64,000 nucleotides of DNA from Bacteroidaceae bacterium (GTDB lineage Bacteria > Bacteroidota > Bacteroidia > Bacteroidales > Bacteroidaceae): positions 1 through 64,000 of the forward strand of contig JAFZFO010000037.1 in assembly GCA_017555845.1 (NCBI GenBank), read 5' to 3'. Shown piece after piece: positions 1 to 6,893 of the stretch. Made by a program: the position numbers and the translations under genes. A model generated the notes under the pieces. It had not been told where the DNA came from. It ran no database searches and saw nothing but the letters and a program-made list of their open reading frames with translations. Position 1 is the stretch's first letter; each line of letters begins with the position of its first letter.

Positions 1-281
1 ATAGTATGTCCGTTGAGGTCAATGGTGGTATTTTTTGTAATTTCATAGCCTCCCCAATATTCATCGCTCACGGTGATATCGCCCGTCAGCATAATATTTC
101 CACCGTTTGCGAGGGCTGCAATCAGTTCTGTTTCAGTAGATACTTCAAAAGCAGCGCCTTCAGCATCGGAAGTGGTGCCATATTCGGTATCATTACCGCT
201 TTCTGTCTCTTGTGCTGATGCTCCTATTGGCATCGTAATTGCTATTAAAGCAAATAATAAAGTTTGTAAAGTTTTTTTCAT
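1..281 (-). CDS. secreted beta-helix-like protein, 5' part only
   Basis: The gene runs off the left edge; only the first 93 codons are visible. The product begins with a clear signal peptide (MKKTLQTLLF, then a hydrophobic stretch ending near GASAQ). It continues with an acidic linker and a segment that reads like the first coil of a right-handed parallel beta-helix (ELIAALANGGNIMLTGDI, then TIDLNGHTI). The ...L-GDIT...TIDLNGHT pattern is typical of extracellular pectate-lyase-like repeat proteins of Bacteroidales. The catalytic or binding part is missing, so no function is assigned. It has a long leader with its own promoter, a small ORF and a terminator-like hairpin between that ORF and the start codon, which suggests conditional expression. 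Confidence 0.7.
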   Translation of the reverse strand, partial: MKKTLQTLLFALIAITMPIGASAQETESGNDTEYGTTSDAEGAAFEVSTETELIAALANGGNIMLTGDITVSDEYWGGYEITKNTTIDLNGHT

Positions 282-321
282 ATTAGGTTAGTTTAAAATT
301 ATTTTGTATTGTTTCTTATCT

Positions 322-371
322 CAAAAAAAACACGCTACCGCGCGGCGCATCAAAGCACCGCACGATAGCGT
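322..371 (-). terminator. terminator-like hairpin in the leader (possible attenuator)
   Basis: On the minus strand ACGCTA (371-366) pairs with TAGCGT (337-332), with further CG/CGG pairs inside and a loop of about 12 nt. It is followed by GTG and a run of eight T (330-323), the form of an intrinsic terminator. It lies between the leader ORF stop (401) and the secreted-protein start (281), downstream of the promoter at 539-568, so it could act as an attenuator. Regulation is inference; the hairpin and T-run are seen directly. Confidence 0.65.
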
Positions 372-400
372 CCATATATTGTCAGGCACCACTTATGCCC

Positions 401-514
401 CTACAGGGGGGGGGTAGCGAATTCATTATTAATCAAGCAATTACACAGCGCCTTACAATTGCCGGACAAAAATCCCGCAATTGGCGCGAATTGCATGTGA
501 CTGTTGTTTTTCAT
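401..514 (-). CDS. 37-codon leader ORF with a C9 tract
   Basis: A small ORF of 37 codons (start MKNNSHMQFAP, internal GNCKALCNC, end FATPPL) lies between a good promoter and a terminator-like hairpin. The mRNA contains a run of nine C (406-414) that encodes the Thr-Pro-Pro near its end, so slippage there would change the frame before the stop. A hairpin (AATTGC with GCAATT, 457-482) lies inside the ORF. The order promoter, short ORF, hairpin with T-run, structural gene is that of a leader-peptide attenuator. It could instead be a small gene or a chance ORF. I do not recognise the peptide family with certainty. Confidence 0.45.
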   Translation of the reverse strand: MKNNSHMQFAPIAGFLSGNCKALCNCLINNEFATPPL

Positions 515-538
515 AGTTGCAGTAAAGTATTGGGGTTG

Positions 539-568
539 CAAAAATAAATAATAGGAAGAATAATGCAA
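539..568 (-). promoter_or_regulatory. promoter for the leader and beta-helix gene
   Basis: Read on the minus strand: TTG (568-566), 19-nt spacer, TATTTTTG (546-539). This matches the Bacteroidetes -33/-7 pattern (TTTG/TTG, TAnnTTTG). It predicts an RNA leader of about 250 nt before the start codon at 281. Confidence 0.6.
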
Positions 569-613
569 CATTAATTGTTATTTTTTTCATTTTGCATTAG
601 TTATTTATTTGGT

Positions 614-758
614 AATAATATAGCAGTTGACCCAGCGGACCCTGTCATACTGAGCAAAGCGAAGTATCTCTGTTCTGCGTAGTTTTGAGATCCTTCACAT
701 CCGTTCAGGATGACAAATTCGCGAATAATGTCAACATTGGGTCAACATCTATATTATT
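614..758. repeat. nested inverted-repeat element with a dispersed 73-nt core
   Basis: Outer arms of 21 nt (614-634 and 738-758) are inverted copies differing at two positions (AATAATATAG..GTTGACCCA). Inside lies a 73-nt core (643-715) that is itself an imperfect palindrome: TGTCATACTGAGC at one end and GTTCAGGATGACA at the other, with GCGAAGTATCTC facing GAGATCCTTCAC. A shorter version of the core recurs immediately after mfd at 42877-42935, without the outer arms. It looks like a small non-coding dispersed repeat; no protein is encoded. Confidence 0.75.
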
Positions 759-843
759 GCTATTTATTTTTAGCGGATAAGAGGTTATAACAATGTTAGC
801 AACAAGAAACAAGCAAGCACCATACAATGGCCCAGTTTGCTAC

Positions 844-879
844 AAAAAGAAAGGATGGCATCCTTATGACGCCATCCTT
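844..879 (-). terminator. terminator of the GH109-like gene
   Basis: AAGGATGGC (851-859) pairs with GCCATCCTT (871-879) around an 11-nt loop. On the minus strand the stem is followed by TCTTTTTG. It lies about 25 nt past the stop codon. Confidence 0.75.
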
Positions 880-904
880 AACTGTAAAATATAGTATCAA
901 ACTA

Positions 905-2563
905 TTACTTCTTCATCTCCTTTACGATTGCCTTCTCGGCAGCAGCCTTTGCAGCGTTGAGCTTCTTCTGTGCTGCAGCCTCAGCCTTTGCATTGCCGGC
1001 AGCCTTGGCAGCCTTCACTGCATCGTAGAGAGCCCAGAGGTTCTTCTGTGCTGTAACCTTCTGCTGTGCAGCTGTGTAAGCATCGGCGTGAGCCTCGGTA
1101 GCAGCCTCATCGGCAGCATAAGCGTGACGGTAGCCCTTCACGTCGTTCCAGTGACCGCGTGTGAAGTCAGGGAATGTAACGGCTGCACAGTTGTTGTCCA
1201 TTGACAGTGTACCGAGCTCGGCCAAGCAGCACCACTCTGCCATGTCATATACGTCCATATCGAGTGGCAAACCATTCTGCAAGCAGTATACAAGACGTGC
1301 ATCCATGATGTAGTCCATACCACCGTGACCCATCTCACGACCCTTCTCACCGAACTTTGTGAGGATTGGGTGATAGTACTTCTTCTCGAGCGCCTGCTTC
1401 TGCTGTGCGTTCATGAAGCCGTGAGCGTTGAGGTTGTCCATCTGTGGAGCGTCGGTACCTTTGAGAGCGTCACCAGAGAGTGCGTACTCAGGTGTTGGGT
1501 ACTTTGTTGCATAACCCTTTGTACCTGTGAGCTTGAACAAGCGGTTGTAAGGCTGTGGGGTCATTACGTTGTGCTGGATTTCAACAACCTTACCCTTTGC
1601 TGTACGCATGAGTGTAGTTGTGTGGTCGCCATTGCGGAACTCCTTGCACTCCTTACCGGTCTTGTTCTCAACATACTCCTTACCGAAGAAGCTCTCTGTG
1701 TCCATAGCAACGAGTGTTGTGAAGCGGTCGCCACGGTGAATGTCCATGCACTGTGCAACGGGGCCAAGGCCGTGAGTAGCGTAGAGGTCGCCACGGTTCT
1801 CCATGTTGTATTTGAGACGCCAGTGGAGGTTGTCGACGTCGTTGTCGGCTGGATCCTTCCAGTATGAGCCCCAGAATGCGTCGAGTGCGTGGATATATGC
1901 ACCCTCAGCACGGATAACCTCACCGAACACGCCGTCCTGGGCCATGTTCAATGCGTTCATCTCATAGTAGTCGTAGCAGCAGTTCTCGAGGATAAAGCAG
2001 TGGAGACGTGTCTGCTCAGAGAGGTCGATAAGGCTCCAGCACTGCTCAAGGTTCATTGCAGAAGGAACCTCGATTGCTGTGTGCTTGCCGTTCTCCATAG
2101 CGAACTTTGCTACTGGATAGTGGTGGTTCCAGTCGGTTGCAACATAAACAAGGTCAATGTCGGGGCGCTTGCAGAGCTCCTCGTAACCCTTCTCGCCATA
2201 GTAGATGTCGGCAGGCATCAAGCCTCTCTCGCGCAAGAACTTCTGGCAGTGCTCGGCACGCTCGTACTCATAGTCGCAGAGTGCAACGATTTCAACACCT
2301 GGGATGTGTGCAAAACGCATTACAGCCCATGGGCCACGCATACCAAGACCTACGAAACCTACGCGTACTGTCTTGATTGGAGCGACAGCAAGGTTAAGTA
2401 CATGCTCCTGACCTGCAGGACGCTCTGGAGTCTCAACAACGATAGTACCCTTGTCCCAATGCCACTTTGTAGAGGGAGAAGTAGCCTGCGCTGTTGCAGT
2501 TGTTGTGCCGGCAAATGCCATCACAGCTACGAGGGCTGCGCTTAAAATTTTCTTAAAGTTCAT
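905..2563 (-). CDS. secreted Gfo/Idh/MocA-family protein, GH109-like
   Basis: 552 residues. A signal peptide (residues 1-26, ending ATAQA) precedes a Rossmann NAD-binding domain with GLGMRG at 72-77 and a Gfo/Idh/MocA C-terminal domain. The stretch THGLGPVAQCMDIHRGDR and the ENCCYDYYEMNAL region resemble GH109 alpha-N-acetylgalactosaminidases, which hydrolyse glycosides by an NAD-dependent redox mechanism; the substrate here is inferred. The last roughly 60 residues are unusual: an Ala/Lys/Glu-rich segment probably forming a coiled coil, absent from the core family as I know it. The gene is monocistronic, with its own promoter (2610-2641) and terminator (844-879). A sugar oxidoreductase is the alternative reading. 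Confidence 0.8.
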   Translation of the reverse strand: MNFKKILSAALVAVMAFAGTTTATAQATSPSTKWHWDKGTIVVETPERPAGQEHVLNLAVAPIKTVRVGFVGLGMRGPWAVMRFAHIPGVEIVALCDYEYERAEHCQKFLRERGLMPADIYYGEKGYEELCKRPDIDLVYVATDWNHHYPVAKFAMENGKHTAIEVPSAMNLEQCWSLIDLSEQTRLHCFILENCCYDYYEMNALNMAQDGVFGEVIRAEGAYIHALDAFWGSYWKDPADNDVDNLHWRLKYNMENRGDLYATHGLGPVAQCMDIHRGDRFTTLVAMDTESFFGKEYVENKTGKECKEFRNGDHTTTLMRTAKGKVVEIQHNVMTPQPYNRLFKLTGTKGYATKYPTPEYALSGDALKGTDAPQMDNLNAHGFMNAQQKQALEKKYYHPILTKFGEKGREMGHGGMDYIMDARLVYCLQNGLPLDMDVYDMAEWCCLAELGTLSMDNNCAAVTFPDFTRGHWNDVKGYRHAYAADEAATEAHADAYTAAQQKVTAQKNLWALYDAVKAAKAAGNAKAEAAAQKKLNAAKAAAEKAIVKEMKK

Positions 2564-2609
2564 ATTACAGTGTGTTTAAATAAAGTGAATATTTCTTTAT
2601 AATACTTTG

Positions 2610-2641
2610 CGAAGATATAAAATAAAAACCAATTCCGCAAA
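2610..2641 (-). promoter_or_regulatory. promoter of the GH109-like gene
   Basis: Minus strand: TTTG (2641-2638), 20-nt spacer, TATCTTCG (2617-2610), one mismatch from TAnnTTTG. The start codon is about 45 nt downstream. Confidence 0.55.
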
Positions 2642-2657
2642 AACATGTCAATTTTTA

Positions 2658-3305
2658 TCATTCGACCTTGGTGTCACCTACCCATTTGCCATAATAGACA
2701 TGGTGGTCGGGTTTCACGAGCATGCCATAGCCGTCGCGGTAGCCGTTGCGATAATTGCCATACCACAGGTCGCCGTTGGCCCACTGGTAGACTCCGTATC
2801 CATGGCGGCGGCCGTTATAGAACTCGCCGAAATAGACGTCGCCGTTCGCGTAGGTCTCCTGTTTGAAGGAGTATGGCGAGAGTTCCCCGTCGGGCGAGGT
2901 GGTATATGGGAATTCAAGCGGCACGTCGCCCTCATTGGTGTGCAGGCGTATGATTTCGCCGGTGGAGAGGTCATAGATGACATGGCGCGCGTCACTGCCA
3001 ACCCTGACGACATTGCTGTTGATGAGCAGGCCAAAGAGGAGTTTGCCACCACGGTACTGGCCATAGGACTGTATGCCGGTGGATGAGAGGAAAAGACCCC
3101 ATCCATAGAATTTGTAATCGATAAGGGTGCCAATGTACTCGCCGCCGGCATTGGAGATGTAGCTTGTCTGGGAGTGTTCGCGGACATAGTCGCAGAAGAC
3201 AGCCTGCAGGGGGTCGCACATATCGTCATAGAGCCCCACCATCCTATCCTGGGCCACGACGGGCAGGGAAAGGAAAAGTATGAGGGCCAAGAATGCTTTT
3301 CTCAT
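2658..3305 (-). CDS. secreted MORN-repeat protein
   Basis: 215 residues with a short signal peptide (MRKAFLALILFLSLPVVAQ). The C-terminal half carries MORN-type motifs: YANGDVYFGEFYNGRRHGYG, then WANGDLWYGNYRNGYRDGYG and VYYGKWVGD. MORN repeats form flat beta-hairpin stacks that bind lipids or proteins. The role here is not known. The N-terminal half has no family I recognise. Its start codon overlaps the nadD stop (ATGA), so it is the last gene of the yicC-gmk-nadD operon and probably translationally coupled. Confidence 0.75.
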   Translation of the reverse strand: MRKAFLALILFLSLPVVAQDRMVGLYDDMCDPLQAVFCDYVREHSQTSYISNAGGEYIGTLIDYKFYGWGLFLSSTGIQSYGQYRGGKLLFGLLINSNVVRVGSDARHVIYDLSTGEIIRLHTNEGDVPLEFPYTTSPDGELSPYSFKQETYANGDVYFGEFYNGRRHGYGVYQWANGDLWYGNYRNGYRDGYGMLVKPDHHVYYGKWVGDTKVE

Positions 3306-3874
3306 TTGATGTACATTTTTTTGTCGTTGATGAATTGGGCTACGGCGGCGGGTACAAGGTCTGTGATATCATTGCCTGCCGAGACTGCCGCACGCACCAT
3401 GGTGGAGCTCACATTGTGTAGCCGGGCAGGGAGCCACTGCACGCCAGATGGCAATGGGGGCTGAGCCTCGTTGTCACGGGGGTAGACGATGATGTCGTGA
3501 CGCGAAAGGATTTCATCGCCCTTGTACCAGCGGTCGAACTTCTCCCAGTTGTCGGCACCGATGAGCAGCGCGAACTCCTTGTGGGGATAGGCCGCCGTGA
3601 GTGCATTGAGGGTGTGGAGGGTGTATGATGGGCGTGGAAGGGCAAACTCGAAGTCGCACGCCACCATGCCCGGCTTCCCGTCAACGGCAAGCTGCACCAT
3701 CTGCAGACGCAACTGTTCATCGCTAAGCGTATTGCCCTGCTTGTGGGGATTCTGGGGTGTTACCATGAACCACACCTCGCCGGCAAGCCCACGCGAGAGC
3801 ACCTCGCCGGCAAGGGCAAGGTGTCCGTTGTGTATGGGGTCGAAACTGCCGCCGAAAATTGCGACACGTGACAT
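3302..3874 (-). CDS. nadD: nicotinate-nucleotide adenylyltransferase
   Basis: Transfers AMP from ATP to nicotinate mononucleotide in NAD synthesis. The nucleotidyltransferase signature GGSFDPIHNGHL is at the N-terminus (GxFDPxHxGH) and the C-terminal SSTMVR matches the ISSTxIR motif of the family. I chose the ATG at 3874 (MSRVAIFGG), one base after the gmk stop, because the family begins right before this strand; an ATG at 3886 inside gmk (MNNMSR) is possible. The usual size, about 190 residues, fits. It overlaps the MORN gene by 4 nt. Confidence 0.93.
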   Translation of the reverse strand: MSRVAIFGGSFDPIHNGHLALAGEVLSRGLAGEVWFMVTPQNPHKQGNTLSDEQLRLQMVQLAVDGKPGMVACDFEFALPRPSYTLHTLNALTAAYPHKEFALLIGADNWEKFDRWYKGDEILSRHDIIVYPRDNEAQPPLPSGVQWLPARLHNVSSTMVRAAVSAGNDITDLVPAAVAQFINDKKMYIK

Positions 3875-3875
3875 A

Positions 3876-4442
3876 TTATTCATTAAGAAATTTCTCAACA
3901 ATTGCCATAAGGTCCAGCTTTGCCTTGTCAAGGTTGTCGTTAACGATTACCCTGTCGGCAAACTTGGCGAATGTCATCTCGTACTCGGCCTTGCTGACGC
4001 GCTTCTCAATCTCCTCCATGGAGGTGTCGCCACGGCCGATGAGGCGCTCGCGGAGAACATCAATGGAAGGTGCCTGCACAAAGATGAAGAGGGCACGCTC
4101 GCCATAGTAGCGTTTGAGGCTGCAACCACCCTTGACATCGACATCGAAAAGGATGTTCTGCTGCTCGAGCTGGTGCTCTACCTGCGATTTGAGTGTACCA
4201 TAGAAGCGGCCGGGATATACTTCCTCGTACTCAACGAACTCATCGGCAGCAATGCGTGCACGGAATTCGTCGGGAGTGAAGAAATAGTAGTCGACACCGT
4301 GTTTCTCCTCGCCACGCGGCGGACGGCTGGTAGCCGAAACCGAGAAACCGAACGATGGGTCCTGCTTCATGAGAAAATGCACCAGGGTAGACTTGCCCGA
4401 GCCCGAAGGTGCCGAGAAAATAACGACCTTTCCTTTTTTCAT
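3876..4442 (-). CDS. gmk: guanylate kinase
   Basis: Phosphorylates GMP to GDP with ATP. 188 residues, the family size. The P-loop SAPSGSGKST lies near the N-terminus, followed by SRPPRGEEKHGVDY (the GMP-binding Ser/Arg-rich segment) and a C-terminal NDNLDKA motif. It is second in the operon, 6 nt after yicC and directly before nadD. Confidence 0.96.
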   Translation of the reverse strand: MKKGKVVIFSAPSGSGKSTLVHFLMKQDPSFGFSVSATSRPPRGEEKHGVDYYFFTPDEFRARIAADEFVEYEEVYPGRFYGTLKSQVEHQLEQQNILFDVDVKGGCSLKRYYGERALFIFVQAPSIDVLRERLIGRGDTSMEEIEKRVSKAEYEMTFAKFADRVIVNDNLDKAKLDLMAIVEKFLNE

Positions 4443-4448
4443 ATTTCT

Positions 4449-5324
4449 TTACATTACATTGAGTACCTGTTCCTTTATCTGCTCCAGTTCATCCTTCATG
4501 CGGACGACAATCTTCTGCATCTCGGCATGGTTGCTCTTGCTGCCGAGGGTGTTGATTTCGCGTCCCATCTCCTGGGCTATGAAGCCGAGTTTCTTACCCT
4601 GTCCCTGACCGTCGTTCATGGTCTCGATGAAGTAGCCCAAGTGGTTGGCAAGGCGCTGCTTCTCCTCGTTGACATCGAGTTTCTCGATATAGAAGATCAT
4701 CTCCTGCTCCAGACGGTTACGGTCATAGTCGACACCGGCAAACTTTGCAAGTGATTCCTCGATGCGGGCACGGATTTTCTCGACGCGCTCCTTCTCGAAC
4801 GGCTCGACCGATGCCAGCAGCTGCGAGATATTTGAAATCTTGCTCTGGAACTTTGCCGCCAGAGCCTCGCCCTCCTGCTTGCGGAAGGCTACAAGGTCGG
4901 CAAGCGCAGCCTTGATGCCCTCGAGCACAATGCTCCACTCCTCATCGGTAACCTCGTAAATCTCCTTGCGTGCAATGACCTCGGGCATCTTGAGAAGCAC
5001 CTCGAAAACATTGTCGGGCAGTGCAATTCCGCTGTTTTTGGAAATTTCGTTCATCTGTTCGAGGTAGCCCTGCATGACAGCAGCGTTGATGGAAGGGGTA
5101 TCGGCCTTCTCGCCCTGCTCTACCCAAAGAGCGAAATCTACCTTTCCGCGCTCGAGAACGTTTGTCAGGAGAGTGCGGATCTCCATCTCGCGGCTCTTGA
5201 ACTGGGGCGCGATGCGTGTTGACAAGTCCATGGCCTTGCCATTGAGCGAGCGGACCTCGACACAGATCTTCTTATCTTGAAAAATGGTTACGGATTTGCC
5301 ATAACCTGTCATTGAATATATCAT
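4449..5324 (-). CDS. yicC: YicC-family endoribonuclease
   Basis: The N-terminal SMTGYGKS, the middle SLNGKAMDLSTRIAP and a C-terminal DUF1732-type segment (LGFIAQEMGREINTLGSKS) identify the YicC family. The E. coli member is an endoribonuclease acting on small RNAs; the role in Bacteroidales is inferred. I chose the ATG at 5324 (MIYSMTGYG), giving 291 residues, the usual length; the longer frame upstream has no family similarity. It is the first gene of the yicC-gmk-nadD-MORN operon and diverges from tsaB. Confidence 0.92.
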   Translation of the reverse strand: MIYSMTGYGKSVTIFQDKKICVEVRSLNGKAMDLSTRIAPQFKSREMEIRTLLTNVLERGKVDFALWVEQGEKADTPSINAAVMQGYLEQMNEISKNSGIALPDNVFEVLLKMPEVIARKEIYEVTDEEWSIVLEGIKAALADLVAFRKQEGEALAAKFQSKISNISQLLASVEPFEKERVEKIRARIEESLAKFAGVDYDRNRLEQEMIFYIEKLDVNEEKQRLANHLGYFIETMNDGQGQGKKLGFIAQEMGREINTLGSKSNHAEMQKIVVRMKDELEQIKEQVLNVM

Positions 5325-5386
5325 AATTGGCTTGATTATTGCAGCGCATACCGTGAAGCAGCGCCATAGGTTTGTTTCTAATTTGG

Positions 5387-5394
5387 CAAATTTA
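5387..5394 (-). promoter_or_regulatory. -7 element of the yicC operon
   Basis: Minus-strand TAAATTTG fits TAnnTTTG and lies about 63 nt before the yicC start. No clear -33 box is seen at the expected distance. Confidence 0.4.
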
Positions 5395-5498
5395 GTCAAA
5401 TATTCGGAATGGAGCGTCCTCACGGGGCTGTTTTTTGACACGCCAATATAAATATTATTAAAAAATATTATTTATTAGTTATTGTGGGAGAAAATTTG

Positions 5499-5506
5499 TA
5501 GATTTG
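5499..5506 (+). promoter_or_regulatory. -7 element of tsaB
   Basis: TAGATTTG matches TAnnTTTG; TTAG 20 nt upstream is a weak -33. The leader contains a perfect 12-nt palindrome CCGCACTTGCGG... core (CCGCA, CT, TGCGG; 5524-5535) before the ATG. Confidence 0.45.
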
Positions 5507-5555
5507 CATTTAATTACCCAAGACCGCACTTGCGGCCGATACAAAAAAGTGAGTC

Positions 5556-6263
5556 ATGAGAACAACAATTATACTACACATTGAGGCTTCGACAAGTGTC
5601 TGCTCGGTTGCTTTGAGCCAGGACGGACACGTTTTCTTTGAGAGAGTGAACCGCGAGGAGATGTCGCACGCAAAGGTTCTTGCACCATTCGTGGAGGAGG
5701 CTTTGCAGACCGCCGATGAGCAGGGTGCGAAGATAAACGCCGTGGCGCTGAGCTGCGGCCCGGGCTCATACACAAGCCTGCGCATCGCATCATCAACAGC
5801 AAAGGGAGTATGCTATGGCCGCAACATCCCGCTCATTGCAATACCAACGACTGCGGTGATGAGCGTGCCGGTGCTGTTCCGCGACGACATTGACGAGAAC
5901 GCATTGCTGTGCCCAATGATCGATGCACGCCGCAACGAGGTGTACGCGACGGTGTATGACCGTGCATTGCAGGCAATAAAGCCCACACACGCCGAGGTGG
6001 TAACCGAAGAAAGCTACAAGGAGCTGCTTGACAAGCAGCCTGTATACTTCTTTGGCAACGGCGCCGAGAAGTGCAGCAAGATAATCAACCACCCCAACGC
6101 ACACTTCCTCACAGAGCACATCAATCCATTGGCAAAGAACATGATGCCGCTGGCCGAGAAGGCTTGGTTCGAGGAGAAGTTCGAGGACATCGCATACTTT
6201 GAGCCGTTCTACCTGAAGAACTTCATTGCCACAAAGCCAAAAGAATTATTGAAGAACATCTAA
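5556..6263 (+). CDS. tsaB: tRNA t6A threonylcarbamoyltransferase component TsaB
   Basis: Partner of TsaD in making N6-threonylcarbamoyladenosine at position 37 of ANN-decoding tRNAs. The N-terminus ILHIEASTSVCSVAL and the segment SCGPGSYTSLRI are characteristic of TsaB; 235 residues is normal. The full metal-binding set of the catalytic paralogue TsaD is absent, as expected. First gene of a long plus-strand operon; DUF4290 follows 15 nt downstream. Confidence 0.95.
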   Translation: MRTTIILHIEASTSVCSVALSQDGHVFFERVNREEMSHAKVLAPFVEEALQTADEQGAKINAVALSCGPGSYTSLRIASSTAKGVCYGRNIPLIAIPTTAVMSVPVLFRDDIDENALLCPMIDARRNEVYATVYDRALQAIKPTHAEVVTEESYKELLDKQPVYFFGNGAEKCSKIINHPNAHFLTEHINPLAKNMMPLAEKAWFEEKFEDIAYFEPFYLKNFIATKPKELLKNI

Positions 6264-6278
6264 AGACAACATACCGCT

Positions 6279-6881
6279 ATGATGGAATACAATACCAAAC
6301 AGAAGAGACTCCCGTTGCCCGAATACGGCCGCTCGGTACAGAAGATGGTGGACCACGCGCTTACCATTGAGAGCAGAGAGGAGCGCCAGAGATGCGCCGA
6401 GACCATAGTGCGTATAATGAAGAGCATGTTCCCCGACCTGCCCGACCATGAGCGCAAGCTCTGGGACCACCTGGCGATAATGTCAGACTTCAAGCTGGAC
6501 ATAGACTATCCTTGCGAGGTCATAAAGCCCGAGGAGTTCCACGTGGCGCCACAGCATCTGGCATACCGCAACAGCGAGATAAGGAACAGACACTATGGCC
6601 GCATTGTGGAGCAGATGATTGCCCACGCGCTCACACTTGAGGAGGGCGAGGAGAAGGAGTGCTTCGTGGAGCTGATCCTCGTCCAGATGAAGAAGAACTA
6701 CATTGCATGGAACAAGGACGGCGTTGAGGACAAGAGGATAATTGAGGACTTGAGAATATACACCAAGGGCGCCATTGATGTGGCCGACAGGGAGATAAGG
6801 ATAAACCAGAACAACAATGCGCGTACATTCACAAACAAGCGCAACAACAATAACAAGAAGAACTTCAAACGCAAATACTAA
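6279..6881 (+). CDS. DUF4290 family protein
   Basis: 200 residues, mostly helical, starting YNTKQKRLPLPEYGRSVQ, the signature of DUF4290, a Bacteroidetes-specific family of unknown function encoded next to murA. Two similar helical segments (MVDHALTIESREER and MIAHALTLEEGEEK) suggest an internal duplication. The tail is Asn/Lys-rich and basic (NKRNNNNKKNFKRKY), possibly nucleic-acid binding. No signal peptide, so cytoplasmic. It sits between tsaB and murA with gaps of about 12-15 nt. Confidence 0.85.
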   Translation: MMEYNTKQKRLPLPEYGRSVQKMVDHALTIESREERQRCAETIVRIMKSMFPDLPDHERKLWDHLAIMSDFKLDIDYPCEVIKPEEFHVAPQHLAYRNSEIRNRHYGRIVEQMIAHALTLEEGEEKECFVELILVQMKKNYIAWNKDGVEDKRIIEDLRIYTKGAIDVADREIRINQNNNARTFTNKRNNNNKKNFKRKY

Positions 6882-6893
6882 AACAGCGAGAAT

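Noticed and set aside
1325..1867. Long plus-strand frames inside the GH109-like gene
   Set aside because: The minus-strand product has a signal peptide and family motifs; these are shadows caused by its codon bias.
3597..4754. A 385-codon open frame on the plus strand across nadD, gmk and yicC
   Set aside because: It is antisense to three well-identified genes and encodes no recognisable family.
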